Position numbers and translations under genes: made by a program. Shown here one piece after another: positions 25,455-35,024 of a stretch of DNA of 64,000 nucleotides. The DNA lies in contig JANFOG010000005.1 of NCBI GenBank assembly GCA_024336345.1, forward strand, positions 1,798,001 to 1,862,000, written 5' to 3'. This DNA comes from Mariannaea sp. PMI_226 (Eukaryota > Ascomycota > Sordariomycetes > Hypocreales > Nectriaceae). The number at the start of each line of letters is the position of its first letter. Positions within the stretch are counted from its first letter, which is position 1. The notes beneath the pieces are model-generated. The model was given only the letters and a program-made list of their open reading frames with translations. It did no database searches and was not told the origin of the DNA.

Positions 25455-27095
25455 ATGTCTGGACAGCACTATTACCCTCGTAAGTCACACTTTCGCCCGC
25501 CCATCTGTGTCACATCAATGAAGACATTCAGCTGACGATAGCTTCACAGCTCCGCCAGGCGCGGTCCCTTCACCAGGCGGTTCGTGATGAGAGCTCAATC
25601 TTCCACATGTATAGCTCCATAGACTGACGGTTTCTCATTTTCGCCAGCTCCTCCTCCTCAGCAGCAGCAGCCTACACCTCCGCAACCTCAACAACATCAG
25701 TATGCACCACCTCCGACGTCCCCTCCAGCAAACCGGACACAGTTTTATGCTCCTCCTCCAACGCAATATACGGCACCCGGGAACTACCCTCCCCCACCGC
25801 AGGCGCAATCACCAGCGGCTGTGAACTACCCTCAACCTCCCCAACAGACTCCGTCACCCCAGCATGCTCCTCCTCCTCAACAGCCCACGCCGGTTCATTA
25901 TCCTCCTCCTCCCACAGCTGGATCTTCTCAGAACTACCCTCCACCACCGCCACCACAGCAACAGCAACCGCAGCACCAGCCGACGCCGACTCCTCCACAC
26001 TCTCAAACCCAGTACCATCCCCCAGGACAGCAGACAACACTGGCAATGCGTCCAGGATCTTTGCCGCCACAGCAGCAGCAGCAACAGCAACAGCAACATT
26101 TTGATCCTCCACCGCCTCCTTTCGAAGACAACGGTAGTTCATACCCCCCTGAGAAGCAAAAGGATATTGAGCAGCAGGAGCAGCAACTACAGCAACAGCA
26201 ACTACAGCAACAGCAACTACAGCAGCAGCAACAGGCCCCAGCTGCCACAATGCCAGGTGCGCCTGCACCGGGGCAGTTTGTAGGCGCTGGCCTTGTTGTC
26301 GATGATGTAGGAGTCTTCAATGGTGGCAGCTACAGAATCAGCCACCGTGATTCCAACACAATCTTGACAATCCAACTCGCCATGGGCTGCCCCATTGCTG
26401 GCAAGTCAGGCTCCATGATTGCCATGTCTCCAACAATAACTCTCAAAGGCCATGTCAAGTTTAGTATGAAGAAGGTCATTTCAGGAAGCGAAATCGCCAG
26501 CTCAACCTACATTGGGCCAGGCGAGGTGCTGCTTGGACCTCCCATGCTCGGAGACATCACCAGTCTGCGATTGAATGGCAGCGAGACCTGGTCGGTCGGT
26601 CATGATGCCTATCTAGCTTCAACTCAGGGCGTCGTCAAAGACTACAAGAGACAGGCACTCAGCAAGGCCATGTTCAGTGGTGAGGGACTATGGGTGTACA
26701 AGATCAGCGGCACAGGTCTGCTTTGGATCGCGAGTTTCGGAGCAATTATTCGCAAGGATGTGAGCCATTCTCCCGTTTGCATTCGTATATCAGAAGTGAG
26801 AACTGACAGGTCTCTTAGCTCGTTGATGGAGAGAAGTATATTGTTGACAACGGCCACCTGGTTGCTTGGAACACCAAGTACGTCATGGAGCGCGTGGCGT
26901 CAGGTGGCATCATTTCAGGAATTGCCTCAGGCGAGGGTCTCGTGTGCAAGTTCACTGGACCGGGAACTGTGTATATACAGACTCGCAACTCGGTAAGTTT
27001 TCGTGGTGATTAGAGAGAAAATGGATGTGATTGGCTGACCTATGTCACAGAGAGCGTTTAGTGCATACATGGGTGGTCAACAGTATCAAGGTTGA
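25455..27095 (+). CDS. AIM24 / DUF124-family protein with Pro/Gln-rich N-terminus
   Basis: Five exons: 25455-25479, 25550-25579, 25648-26759, 26819-26992 and 27051-27095, giving 461 residues. The first 215 residues or so are Pro/Gln/Tyr-rich (PPP, NYPPPP, QQQ) and probably disordered. From about 220 begins the AIM24 fold: [27 protein letters not shown], the G-rich strands and, after splicing, [13 protein letters not shown] and [20 protein letters not shown]. It ends [14 protein letters not shown]. The family is a beta-helix fold of unclear function, linked in yeast to mitochondrial inner-membrane organisation; this protein shows no mitochondrial presequence, so its location is open. Exon joins were chosen by frame: intron 2 needs the donor GTTCGT at 25580, because the nearby GTGATG would break the frame. 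Introns 1, 3 and 4 use GTAAGT, GTGAGC and GTAAGT. The Q-rich part has a 15-base tandem repeat that may vary in length. Confidence 0.88.
26055..26240 (+). repeat. In-frame CAG/CAA tracts coding polyglutamine
   Basis: Within the third exon of the AIM24-family gene. One pure CAG/CAA tract is at about 26070-26098. A 15-base unit, CAGCAACTACAGCAA, is repeated three times from 26181 and encodes QQLQQ units. The tracts are likely length-polymorphic. Confidence 0.85.
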
Positions 27096-28471
27096 GTAAA
27101 GTGGTAGGAGAAGAAATAGATACCAAAAACAGGGTTGGATATGAGACGTGATTCGCAATATTAGGATGTGTTGGATTTCAAGCCAAGCAGAGCGTATTTA
27201 GTTTTGATACTTACCTATTCGGAGACAAGTCCCACTGATCGTATGCGTGAAGAGAAGAGGTGCGGTGCATGCATGTCTCCAAAGGGAAGCATGTACAAGC
27301 AAGGTCCTAGACGAGTGTATGTTAGGGACCCCTATGCCAAGGTAAGTTAAAGTAGGTAGGGAGGTTAGAAGTAAGGTAGATAGGCAGATATCTCCTTGGG
27401 TACCTTATGCAGACACAGTCCATGCATAGAAATTTCCAACTGCTGGCGGAGGAAAACAGAAAGCCTAGATTACGAGATGCGATGTAGAACCAGAGGAAGC
27501 CAGTCACTACCGGGTTCCCGGTTACACACCGTATCTTATTACCTTACCTTAAACCTATCATACAGTCGAGAAGAGACCTCTGGTTCAGTTCTGGAGCTTG
27601 CAATTAGCTCATCACATGTTTCTGGGGGGCCTTGTTCTCTTTTTGGCAAGCCCATATCATCACTATCTACAGCTGGCATTGCGGCAGTTGTCACCCACTC
27701 TTGTTACCTCCTTTATTCTCCTTCAACCCTCTTCGCCATTTCTCTCGGAGATATCAGCCTGACTGCCTTGATCATCTTGATAACCTTGGCACACGCGACC
27801 GCTCAATGCCTTCAACCCAGCGTACCGTTTGAATCCCAATCCATCTCCAAGCTCTTTGTTTTTTTTTGGATTGACATCGCTCTATACGCAGCATTAGGAA
27901 CATCCCACAATTGACCTACTGAGCCTCTCGGAGATCTTTCCTGATACTAATCGGTTGGTCATGAAGTCCTGCGTCCTGCTTTTCTACTAACGGATGGATA
28001 TATTTTAGTTACGAAAGAAAGAAGAATCGAACCCACCTTGCAAAGCAGCTCCCAATACTAAAAAATCTTCCGAATGGGCCGTTCCAGCTGGCCGTGAGAA
28101 AGTTTTTGGAACATCAACCTTGATATTCTCATCAGGTACGCTCTTACATACCTTAGAACATAGCAGAGCAGTTCCTAATGATCCATCCCAACAGATCAAC
28201 AGCACCGCATCGAATTGCGAGAGGACAGATAGCGAGCGAGATTCGAAACTCAGCCTTAAAAAACTCTTCACTTTTTGGGACAACCTGTATACAGCAACGA
28301 CGACGCTGTAAAAAAAAAAAAAAAGCCTTTGATTGTTTCTAAATACGCCATCTCTGGCCTGCCTCTCGCTCTCCTGTAAGTTGCCTCCATGCATGGATGT
28401 CCCAATACATTTCGTTTTGTTGTCTTTTTGTAACATCAATCTTATCCTCAGTCTGAAATTTTGTAGAAACT
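27096..28471. other. Intergenic region and leader before the PAM2-type gene
   Basis: No supported gene. The frame at 27396-27914 has no domain. The stretch 28020-28470 looks like a transcribed leader for the next gene and holds an A14-15 run at about 28311-28325 and a probable leader intron. Confidence 0.5.
28376..28451 (+). other. Probable 5' UTR intron
   Basis: A GTAAGT donor at 28376 and a CCTCAG acceptor ending at 28451 bound 76 bases just upstream of the ATG at 28472. The size suits fungal introns; no perfect branch site was seen. Confidence 0.5.
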
Positions 28472-30451
28472 ATGACATCGTTTACCTTGAAAAGGCGGCA
28501 AAAGTCACTCACACGACTTGAAAGGTCCGGCCTGTCCCATTCCTCAGTGGAAGGGCCTTTTGGGGACAAGTCAGACCTGTCAACTAATACAAGGAGGGAC
28601 CACTTGGATGATCACCATGTTTCTTCAAGTTTTACTGAAGCAATGCAAAATCCTGACTGGCGCCGACGCCTTGACAACAGTTCGTCATCCTCATCCGACC
28701 AGCCCCGAGTCGAAATCCCACAACGTGACAGGATCGAACAAAATGTGAGAACCGAGGAAAAAAACTCCAAATTTGGTTCATTGGTCCATCGAGATACTGG
28801 GAGCATAGATCAGTGGGATTGTGTAATGGCCAGTAGCTTGAAATCTGCTCTTGACAGCTGCACTGCTGATGCACAACTCAATGAAGAAGGGGCAAACCTA
28901 TTTGAATCCATGAGCAGCAGTGATGAAGGATGGGTGATATGCAATCTCCTAGATGGCAAAGAGTTCAATGGTCGTGTGGTCAACGGAAAAGAGATCAGCA
29001 TAATCGAAGTTGTCCCCGTCTCTTCACAGACGCGGCTGCAGACACCAGCAAATGGGTTGTCCTTCCCTAGCCTCGCAAAGATTCAACGTGTCAACAATGA
29101 CAATCGTCATTTACTTCCAACCCCTTCCATTCTTACAAAACCTGACCAGGAGGAGATACTGGCTGCTAGCATGGCTGTCGCTGAGCAGACACCTCCCAGG
29201 CTATGCGCACTCCCTTCCGGCCATAGGCCCCAAAACAAATACCGCCGTGACGAGTCGTCAAGCACGAATAATTCTGAGAAGCTACAACATGAGATTATTA
29301 CTGAACTTGCTGCCAGACCAAATCCTCCTACAATCAAGGAACAAAATTTGCTCGATACCAAGCACCTAACCACAACCCAAACCGCTGCTTGCCATGTTGC
29401 TCCTGGGTTGCAGAAAAAGCACATGGCCTTTCAGAGAATGCTTCAGAAACTTCAAAGGGGGGCAAATCAGGCATCCAGGGTCCCTTAGGCGGGGGCTCAT
29501 GACCGATCCAGCCAGCTCGGTCAGCCTACTCAGCCCAACGAGCAGGCTCGCACATTGGTGAGTGAGGGGAAGAAACCGAGGATGCAGGAATACCGAAATC
29601 AGAGAGGGACGGACTCAGCCATTGAACTAGAGTACCCTCCAAGCAAACGTAAGAAGGGAGGCTCTACAGATTCTGGATTGGGTATGTCGAACAAATCAAA
29701 ACAGTTGAATCCGCGAGCGAGAGAATTTCTTTCTTTCAACGGGCGAGACCTATCCTTGTCGGAAGATGCAAAGACGATCAATCCTGTCCAGGAACCCTTT
29801 CGTCTGGTGAAAGAGAAGAGCAACGGTTTTGCTGAATGGGTCGCTACAGAGGAATCTACACACCCCACCGAGTCGCCGTCTGAATTCTGGAGTAAATCAC
29901 CCTCGTTAGCAAACACGAGCACCATGCCATCCTTAAACGCCACCCCGCCAATCTTGGGTCCTCATTTTGGATTTCCATCAGCCACCAGCTTTCCATTTCC
30001 TGCAACAATCAGCTTTCCTTTAGCTCCTTCAACAAACCCCATTATTCCTCACCAAGGCTTTGGATTTCACACGGGAGCGTTGGGGACATTTCCTGAAACA
30101 AGTGGCCAACCCTGTCTTACAGCAGCCAATCCAACGGCCCATCCTATGAATTTTTGGATGGCCAATCCAGGATCTTTAGCGGCCAACCTTTCAGCTCCTA
30201 TGGCAATACAAGTCCCTAGTCGGGGAGGTACGGGAGGGGTCAATCTTGTCTCAGGTCCGGTTCCTAAGCCTCGGGAGCCGGATACTCAAGACCAGCAAGC
30301 GTACGAGGCATGGATTGAATGGCGAAAGGCAACTGAGCCAGGATACGCCCAAGAATGCCGAAATAGACAGCAACGAAGAGCGCGACGCAATATGGTGAAC
30401 ATATCCTACCCTCTAACGAAACAAATCGTGCAGAAGGAGTCTCAATCTTGA
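28472..30451 (+). CDS. Disordered protein with PAM2-like motif; frame carries one in-frame TAG
   Basis: The frame from the ATG at 28472 runs to 30449-30451 apart from one TAG at 29486-29488; the frame on both sides is the same. Both parts look like coding sequence: polar, Ser/Pro/Gln-rich, mostly disordered. The first part (338 residues) includes SDEGWVICNLLDGKEFNGR. The second part holds LNPRAREF (29705-29728), a good match to the PAM2 core LNPxAxEF that binds the MLLE domain of poly(A)-binding protein, then a Phe/Pro-rich stretch, and a C-terminal charged block beginning YEAWIEWRKATEPGYAQECR. A role in mRNA metabolism is inference. The TAG could be a nonsense mutation, a sequence error, a recoded stop, or lie in an intron; the best frame-keeping intron I found, 29480-29533 (54 bases, phase 0), has a poor GTCCCT donor. 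Two separate genes are also possible. Confidence 0.6.
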
Positions 30452-32469
30452 TGGTACGGTATGATGACGATTGTACATGGGCCAAGTATCTCCCATGGAA
30501 GTATTCTCCTTTTGAATTAGTGCTGATGAGGGGATTGTATCACACAGAAACGTTTAATTGCGCTTTCAGTTGCCATTAGAACCTGCCAAGGTTACTCAGC
30601 GTATCTTCATCCCACAAAATGACCTTCAGGGATGGCAAAGCGATTGCCCTATAGGGGGCCACGGTCCGCAACCGAATCCTGGTTCCGGACACTCAGCACC
30701 GGTGACAATCGACTGGTAGGTTGGGAAGAAGTCAGAGGGTAAGTGCCACCAAAAGTGCAAATGTTGACTGGCTGGTGGATTGGGTTAAGGAACAAGTTGC
30801 TTATTTATCTCGCACAATGCTGGCGATCCAGCAAATTAGGACTGACAATAGCCATTCTTCAGGTCCTATCACTAATTGTCCTTAATATCCACTATTGTCA
30901 CCAATATGGCTACGGGAATTGTATTTGTGATGCTTCGATTATTGGAGGATGGATAAATGTAATGGATATCGGTTTGAGAGGAACAAATCACGGTCGGTCA
31001 ATGCATCGGATGGTCTTTCATCATGGCGATATCATATGGATTAACCTCTTGAGGTAAAATCAACTTGCAAAACCAATGTACATTAGGTACAGTTGACAGC
31101 TCCTTTATACAGCACCAGTGTTAGGAAACGTATGGAACTTTTTGCAAGTGAGATCTGGATACGGAGCACGCAGCGTGAAGCTGGAGGGGAGTGAAACCCG
31201 CCTTTGTGGGATACCGATTGGAGGCTCTATTACATCGTAGGATGCAATAGTCTGACTACACCTATGCAAGTTTGCCTTGGAAGAAGTGGCCCAATGTTAC
31301 CCTGGTCTGTTCATCTTGTGTGTTCTGACTCGGACGCCTTCTTGGAATATGTAATGGACTAATGCAGTATCATTATTTCGGGTCCGAGGACCCGTTGCCG
31401 TCCTCAGGTTGAACAAGGTCCAATACACCCTTGCTCATACATTGTTTGCACAACCTCGTTTTCTGCTTTCCCCACTGCCTCTGCACAGCCTACATCTGTT
31501 TCTCTCTCACTTTTCTTCTCTTCAACTGGTTCATATTGCCACTGCCTGCATGTGTAAAAACAAAAAGTCCCTGAGACTTGCACTTTTCTCTTTTGGAGGA
31601 GGGGGAGAGGAGAGGGGGGGGGGGGGAAGAGAAGGTGTGAGCGGGGTCCGGAGAGAAGGGGACTTTTTTGGCTTGTACATGAAGAACAAGAAGACAAAAG
31701 CAAAAAAAAAAAGAAAAAGAAAAAAAAAATACAGATATCCTGCGGCGAAGCAACATGCTTCGTTGGTAGAAGGGGAAAAAAAGGGGGGGCATTGTTGGTG
31801 CGGCTGAAAGGCAGTTATGCAGGTAGAAAAATCATATGCTGGGTGACGTGGATGCTACCTACGCTCCGAAAGTGAGCAAAACAGAAGAGAGAAAAGGAGG
31901 AAGGGGGAAGAAGAGTAAGAGAAAAACGACCGAGGCGCGGGGAGCAGATGCGGTGAGGCTCTGTGAGGCTGTGTTTTTGCATTTGTTTGCTGGGAGGGGG
32001 GTGTGGTTGAACAACCGTCGTGGATCCGCGGAAATCGTGTCCTGAAGAAAGGGAAAGGTCATACCAAAAAAAAAAGCATAATAGTTTCTTTATTCGGTAT
32101 GGGAATGATAATTTCAACCCATTTGCAGACCCATGATTGAGAAAATGAAACGTATAATACAAAAAATCAATGAAAAAAAATCAAATAACCCCAGGGGTCT
32201 CCCAATAATGTCCGCATCCCCCAAGTAGGTAACCCAACGTCGTGAAAATATCCTGTGCATGGTCAAATGAAATAAACGCAACCATCAACTCCAGTAATCA
32301 AGAAATGGGTAGAAGCAATCTAGTTTATCTGTGATCGCTGATAGAAAAAGAAACCAAGTTGAAAGGACCCCGAAACCTCAACACATCAACATCAAGTTGG
32401 TGACATGCTCGTGAAGAAGCCACCTCGACTAATTGATAGCAACCAAATTATTTGCAGCAGTAAGCTCTG
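30452..32469. other. Intergenic region between convergent genes
   Basis: Holds the 3' regions of the PAM2-type gene and of the C2H2 gene on the other strand. G-rich (31602-31640) and A-rich (31698-31730, 32060-32185) low-complexity runs occur. The overlapping frames at 31404-31807 arise from this low complexity. No supported gene. Confidence 0.6.
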
Positions 32470-34056
32470 TCAGCGACAGGTATTACTGGAGACCTCTTTC
32501 ACTTCCACTGATATATTTTTGAGAGGATCGCACAGCTCCCAGCCGGTCATGGTTCGGCGGATGACGTTGACACCCGTAGACGATGCCCAATCTATCAAGG
32601 ACTTGTTAAGATCCCGTATAAAGTCTACCGGGTCGCAGAGACCTCTTGTAGCAGCTTCAACATGGTCGGCCGCGAGGTGTTCCATATGCTCGTCCCATGC
32701 CTTGTCGCCGGTGAACTCCATGGAACACTCCCGAACGTTGCAGTGTAAAAACTCCGGCATCGGGCATCGTTTGTGACGCGCACCCTCCTGCATGCTGATA
32801 AGTTCGGCATCAGGTCCTGATGATTGATTCTTCGAGCTTTTGGGAAAGTCTGAAGGGTCTAATGGCGTATGCATGCGACGCACGTGTTGCGTGAATAGAT
32901 CCTTGCGTTTGAAGGATCGACCCGTGAGGTAAACTTTACCATTGCGTTTCATAGTCTTCCGGCATGAACCGTTAGTGCATAGCCAGAAGTATGTGTTCAA
33001 GTGCTGAGTCGAGACATGACGCTTCCACTCATTCTTATTCGAGAAACCATCAGGGCAGCCAGCAAATTGAAAGATGCAGGGGAAAGCTCGCTTATGCTCC
33101 AGTTTGTTATGCTTCTTGAGGGCCGAAGCGCCGTCGAAGAGGGTATCTGGGCACTGTGGGCAGATGAAAGATTCAAGCGGGCGGGGCTTCAAGGGTGTCA
33201 GAGAGCTTTTGCCGCGATATGATTTGGTCACTCCGTTTCGGGCAGCCCTGGATCCCCTAGGACGGCCCCGGAATCCCCGACGGGAGGAAGCTGAGAGGTC
33301 TGGCCTATAATCGGGATCTCCTTCTTCTTCCTCAGAACTAATAAGATCGGTGCACTCTCCTTGAGTTGAGATCTCATCAACTTCTTCAATATCGGGATAC
33401 TGGCTAGCTGTAGTTGGAACATGAATCGTCGAGTCGGCGGCCTCGTTGCTTTGTGTAGGAAATGGGGCAAGGAAAGCATTGAGACTATCCCCCGAGTACA
33501 AGGATTGTTCTTCAGTGCTATGCATATCATAATACCCTGGCGCTGGAGTTTGACTTCCGAGTATGATGGCCGGGTCAATGTATTGGTCGGTATAGGAGGG
33601 GTTGAGTCTTGCCAAGTCACTTTGGCGATCTAAAGCGTCCCCCATGGAACTGACATATGGCGAAGTCATGTCAGAGGGGGTGAAGGGATCATAGGAGCTA
33701 TCGTGTAGCATATCGCTCTCTGTTCGCGGGCTCTGGGAGCTACTAGAAGCCGAGAGCTGGGGTTGTGAAGAAGGGGACTTTTCTTGTGCTTGGTGCTGAG
33801 AGAGAATTGAGGGGAATGGAAGTTGAACGTATGCCACTCGCCTGACGAATGGTTGACCTTGTTGCTCGTGGAGGTATCGAAGGATCGGTTGGACTTGAGT
33901 GTCGCCAGACTGGACGAGGTTCGGATCGATGACACCCTGGAAAGTTGGCTGCGACAAGTAATCCCCAGCTTGACCTTGAATGGAAATCAAGGGCACGCCC
34001 GTGAAATGATGTGGCCCAAATCTATTCTCAGAGGGGTAGAAGCTCATCGCCTCCAT
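32470..34056 (-). CDS. C2H2-type zinc-finger protein with AT-hook-like motif
   Basis: A single-exon 528-residue protein from the ATG at 34056. The frame continues upstream only to a TTG, and an alternative start ATG lies at 34047. Residues 1-230 are Ser/Gln/Pro-rich; about 230-250 is acidic (SSEEEEGDPDY). Near 265, GRPRGS resembles an AT-hook. Zinc fingers run from about 297: FICPQCPDTLF...KKHNKLEH, then CIFQFAGCPDGFSNKNEWKRH...QH, then a WLCTNGSCRKT...FKRKDLFTQHVRRMH unit. A further Cys/His unit follows around 440-470 (HCNVRECSMEFTGDKAWDEH). The C-terminus resembles an amphipathic helix. This layout is typical of a large fungal family of C2H2 proteins. It probably binds DNA in the nucleus; target and role are unknown. 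The SNKNEWKRH module is shared with the C2H2 protein 9 kb downstream. Confidence 0.85.
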   Translation of the reverse strand: MEAMSFYPSENRFGPHHFTGVPLISIQGQAGDYLSQPTFQGVIDPNLVQSGDTQVQPILRYLHEQQGQPFVRRVAYVQLPFPSILSQHQAQEKSPSSQPQLSASSSSQSPRTESDMLHDSSYDPFTPSDMTSPYVSSMGDALDRQSDLARLNPSYTDQYIDPAIILGSQTPAPGYYDMHSTEEQSLYSGDSLNAFLAPFPTQSNEAADSTIHVPTTASQYPDIEEVDEISTQGECTDLISSEEEEGDPDYRPDLSASSRRGFRGRPRGSRAARNGVTKSYRGKSSLTPLKPRPLESFICPQCPDTLFDGASALKKHNKLEHKRAFPCIFQFAGCPDGFSNKNEWKRHVSTQHLNTYFWLCTNGSCRKTMKRNGKVYLTGRSFKRKDLFTQHVRRMHTPLDPSDFPKSSKNQSSGPDAELISMQEGARHKRCPMPEFLHCNVRECSMEFTGDKAWDEHMEHLAADHVEAATRGLCDPVDFIRDLNKSLIDWASSTGVNVIRRTMTGWELCDPLKNISVEVKEVSSNTCR

Positions 34057-35006
34057 ACCGAGATGATCAAGTTGGCAGTAGTAGTACTGGCAGTAGCAGC
34101 GAGTTGAGAATAATTGACGAAGGGGGAAGGGGATAATGAGCAAATGTTGGTGCTTTGCTTTGACTTGGCTGATTGTGAAGCTGTGTTACATTGGCGTAAG
34201 ATCAAATTCTTGAGTCGACAGTCGCTCGAGTCCTGGTTGGACTTGCGCGCTGAAATGGCCTTGCCAAGGCGGAAGAGTAAAGAATGCGGGTGCAGTTCGA
34301 GGAAGCACAGTTCGAAAGTGAATGAGTAGGAAGGTAGGATGTGCAGTAGCGAAGAAGAAGAAGATCAAGAAGAAGAAGATCAAGATTAAGATCAAGATCA
34401 AGAGCGAGAGCAAGAGCAAGAAGAAGGGTGAGAAGAGATACACGACAGACACAAGATATGATCAGTCAATGTATATAGAATGCGATAACAATAGTTATAA
34501 AGGAAGGGCTGTAAACCAGATAATACCACTGTGTGCTGATGAACGGAAGCGAAAAATAAGTCCATCATGGTAAGAGGTGGACAGGCCGAGTCTTTTAAGT
34601 CTTTGTGTGCCGACTTTCAGTTGTGACTGGCCAGTAACTCATACAAGGTGCCGTCAAGCGCAGAGTTGATTACGGAATTGGCTGGGAGGGGCACTCAGAC
34701 TATTCTACCAGCACCGGGCCGTGGCAGCAGAGCCTCACAAATCCTCTGGTCACTTGTACATGTACAGAGTACCTACAACGCTCATGGGAGCAACGGTCGA
34801 TGGTGCTTGGTGTGGCTGGGGGGCCAGCCCGATGCATGCAACGCACTGTCGTCTGTCCTTGCTTAGTTTCATCCACCCCCTGGACACGCTTGTGCAGGAC
34901 GAAGAGGAGCCATAGCATGAGCCCCTGGACCCAAGTACGTGCTTGGGCTTTTCCTTGTATATCGTTGTCGAGTTGCTGGACTCCGAAGCAAGGCCATGGT
35001 ACGTAG

Positions 35007-35024
35007 GTACGGAGTATTCCGTAC
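35007..35024. repeat. Inverted repeat GTACGGA-GTAT-TCCGTAC
   Basis: Seven-base perfect arms with a four-base loop. The left arm plus loop is an exact copy of the dispersed GTACGGAGTA word, so this site looks like that word paired with a near-inverse copy. Confidence 0.7.

Noticed and set aside
25672..26320. Minus-strand frames rich in Ala/Val or Cys opposite the AIM24-family gene
   Set aside because: Shadows of the Pro/Gln repeat coding strand.
28015..28110. GAATCGAACCC, resembling a minus-strand tRNA B box
   Set aside because: The flanking bases do not form a T-arm stem and no D-arm or acceptor stem fits.
31404..31807. Frames on both strands near 31.5 kb
   Set aside because: Produced by G-rich and A-rich low-complexity sequence; no recognisable protein.
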